Of a stretch of DNA of 64,000 nt, positions 63,124-64,000 are shown in pieces (the stretch's first letter is position 1; the number at the start of each line of letters is the position of its first letter). The DNA is taken from NCBI GenBank assembly GCA_963697355.1, contig CAVONV010000023.1, forward strand, positions 1,530,764 through 1,594,763, given 5' to 3'. Source of the stretch: CAVONV01 sp963697355 (GTDB lineage Bacteria; Acidobacteriota; Vicinamibacteria; Marinacidobacterales; DATDRI01). Below the pieces are notes generated by a model, which worked only from the letters and a program-made list of their open reading frames with translations, was not told where the DNA came from and did no database searches. The translations under genes and the position numbers were made by a program.

Positions 63124-64000
63124 CTAATCCACCCAGAATTTTGCCAGGGCGCTCCTCAGTTGATCCTCGCTCTTCACTCGAACGGGTTGCCAAAAAGGTG
63201 GCAGCAAGGAGCGATAAGGAGATCGTGTGAAACGTTGATCGATGAGGAGGACCACTCCCTTGTCGGTCTCGGAGCGGATGACCCGCCCGGCTGCTTGAAG
63301 CACGCGGTTGATGCCCGGGTAGAGGTAAGCGTATTCGAATCCCGCTCCTTGTCGATCGAAATACTCACGGATGAGCTCACGTTCCGGGGAGATGCCGGGA
63401 AGTCCAACGCCGACGACGGCGGCTCCGGTGAGGCGATCGCCGACGAGGTCGATACCTTCGCCGAATACTCCCCCCATGACGGCGAAACCGACGAGGGACT
63501 CGGCGTTATCGTAAGAGAAGTTGCGAAGGAACTGGTCTCTCTCGGTTTCCGACATTTCCGGGGTCTGGACGAGGATGTCAATGTCCGGGCACTCGGTCGT
63601 GAAGGAGATGTGAACGTTCCGGAGATATTCGTATGAGGGAAAGTAAAGAATGTAGTTACCCTTCTTTTGCTTTACGAACTCAACGAGAGCCTGGGTGAGC
63701 TCTTCCTTCGTTTCCTCTCTTTTTCGATAGAGTGTCGATATGTGGTCAGAGACGAGGAGATGCAAATGCTCCTTGGGAAAGGGCGAGGGCAAAGTCAATC
63801 CCCGAACCGTCTCTTCGCACCCGAAGAGTTTATGGAAATAGTTGGCGGGAGTCAGGGTTGCAGAATAGAAGATCGCGGCTCGAGATCGCTTGAGGGCTTC
63901 GCCGAGCTGCTTTGAGGGGTCCTTGCAATAGAGCTTCAATCTCAAGTCTGCTCCCACTCGTTCGTAGCAGGTCGAGTAGGTTTCGTCGTAGTGATCCGTG
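63124..64000 (-). CDS. XPD/DinG-type DNA helicase (N-terminus outside the window)
   Basis: About 292 C-terminal residues. Seen: FYSATLTP, LPSPFPKEHLHLLV, GNYILYFPSYEYL, GGVFGEGIDL and the motif VI QAAGRVIRSETDKGVVLLIDQR. This is helicase domain 2 of the XPD/DinG/Rad3 family. The N-terminal half with the Walker A and Fe-S domain is not visible. The gene is coupled to the exonuclease-GIY-YIG gene, which suggests a nucleotide-excision-type function. Confidence 0.9.
   Translation of the reverse strand, partial: TDHYDETYSTCYERVGADLRLKLYCKDPSKQLGEALKRSRAAIFYSATLTPANYFHKLFGCEETVRGLTLPSPFPKEHLHLLVSDHISTLYRKREETKEELTQALVEFVKQKKGNYILYFPSYEYLRNVHISFTTECPDIDILVQTPEMSETERDQFLRNFSYDNAESLVGFAVMGGVFGEGIDLVGDRLTGAAVVGVGLPGISPERELIREYFDRQGAGFEYAYLYPGINRVLQAAGRVIRSETDKGVVLLIDQRFTRSPYRSLLPPFWQPVRVKSEDQLRSALAKFWVD

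Noticed and set aside
1..64000. CRISPR array or prophage
   Set aside because: No regularly spaced 24-37 bp repeats with unique spacers and no phage structural genes; the repeats found have 6-8 bp periods without spacers.

Overview
The window is gene-dense, moderately GC-rich DNA from a Gram-negative bacterium: it encodes type IV minor pilins with PilY1, Tat-type precursors, a bc-type complex and a cbb3-type oxidase. No rRNA, tRNA or other lineage marker was seen. The gene mix (QmoABC, DsrJOP-like subunits, CarH-type regulator, TIGR03960/TIGR03936 pair, cytidylate-kinase-like proteins) would fit Acidobacteriota, Desulfobacterota or Myxococcota-like lineages, but I cannot decide between them.

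Layout. 1-2.5 kb: a regulator trio on the minus strand (Rrf2 family, sigma-70 factor, partial Crp/Fnr). 2.6-7.9 kb: a minor pseudopilin/PilY1 operon. 8.3-18.4 kb: mixed housekeeping genes (HD alarmone-type hydrolase, secreted amidase, gamma-glutamyltransferase, nucleoside deaminase, a radical SAM pair, CarH-like photoreceptor regulator, DUF6599). 18.4-26.9 kb: DUF2270, then a compact minus-strand operon qmoA-qmoB-qmoC-dsrJ-dsrO-dsrP-GYD with a palindromic operator candidate in front and a hairpin terminator behind. 27.5-41.6 kb: a signalling/transport island built from two divergent arms: HK1-TauE-TIGR02186-PEP-synthase-like-RR-RR on the minus strand and kinase-like-TauE-RR-HK-kinase-like-RR on the plus strand, plus a third kinase-like gene. 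41.6-55.2 kb: globin, then a respiratory gene block (CcoS-like, Rieske, cytochrome b, heptaheme cytochrome c, CcoN, CcoO, small subunits, GltD-like flavoprotein, DsbD-like membrane protein, CcoG, small membrane protein, CcoI). 55.6-60.3 kb: a B12-radical SAM protein, another TauE permease, and a group II intron. 60.3-64 kb: a three-gene DNA repair-like operon (XPD/DinG-type helicase, degenerate exonuclease fused to GIY-YIG nuclease, SbcD-like phosphoesterase).

How it may work together (inference): Qmo/DsrJOP would pass electrons between a cytoplasmic sulfur-redox partner and the quinone pool, the TauE-type permeases and TIGR02186 protein would move sulfite or a similar anion, the two paralogous histidine kinases and four stand-alone receivers would sense it, and the bc/cbb3 block would drain electrons to oxygen. 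No dsrAB, aprAB, sat or dsrMK is present in the window, so the substrate is not fixed.

Two global features matter for reuse. First, about a dozen apparent single-base frameshifts interrupt otherwise conserved genes (sigma factor, one receiver, one permease, ccoI, GltD-like, cytochrome c, cytochrome b), mostly at 42-55 kb, which points to consensus indel errors more than to decay. Second, many intergenic spaces carry short-period (6-8 bp) repeats of several unrelated unit sequences, and the group II intron sits inside one of them.
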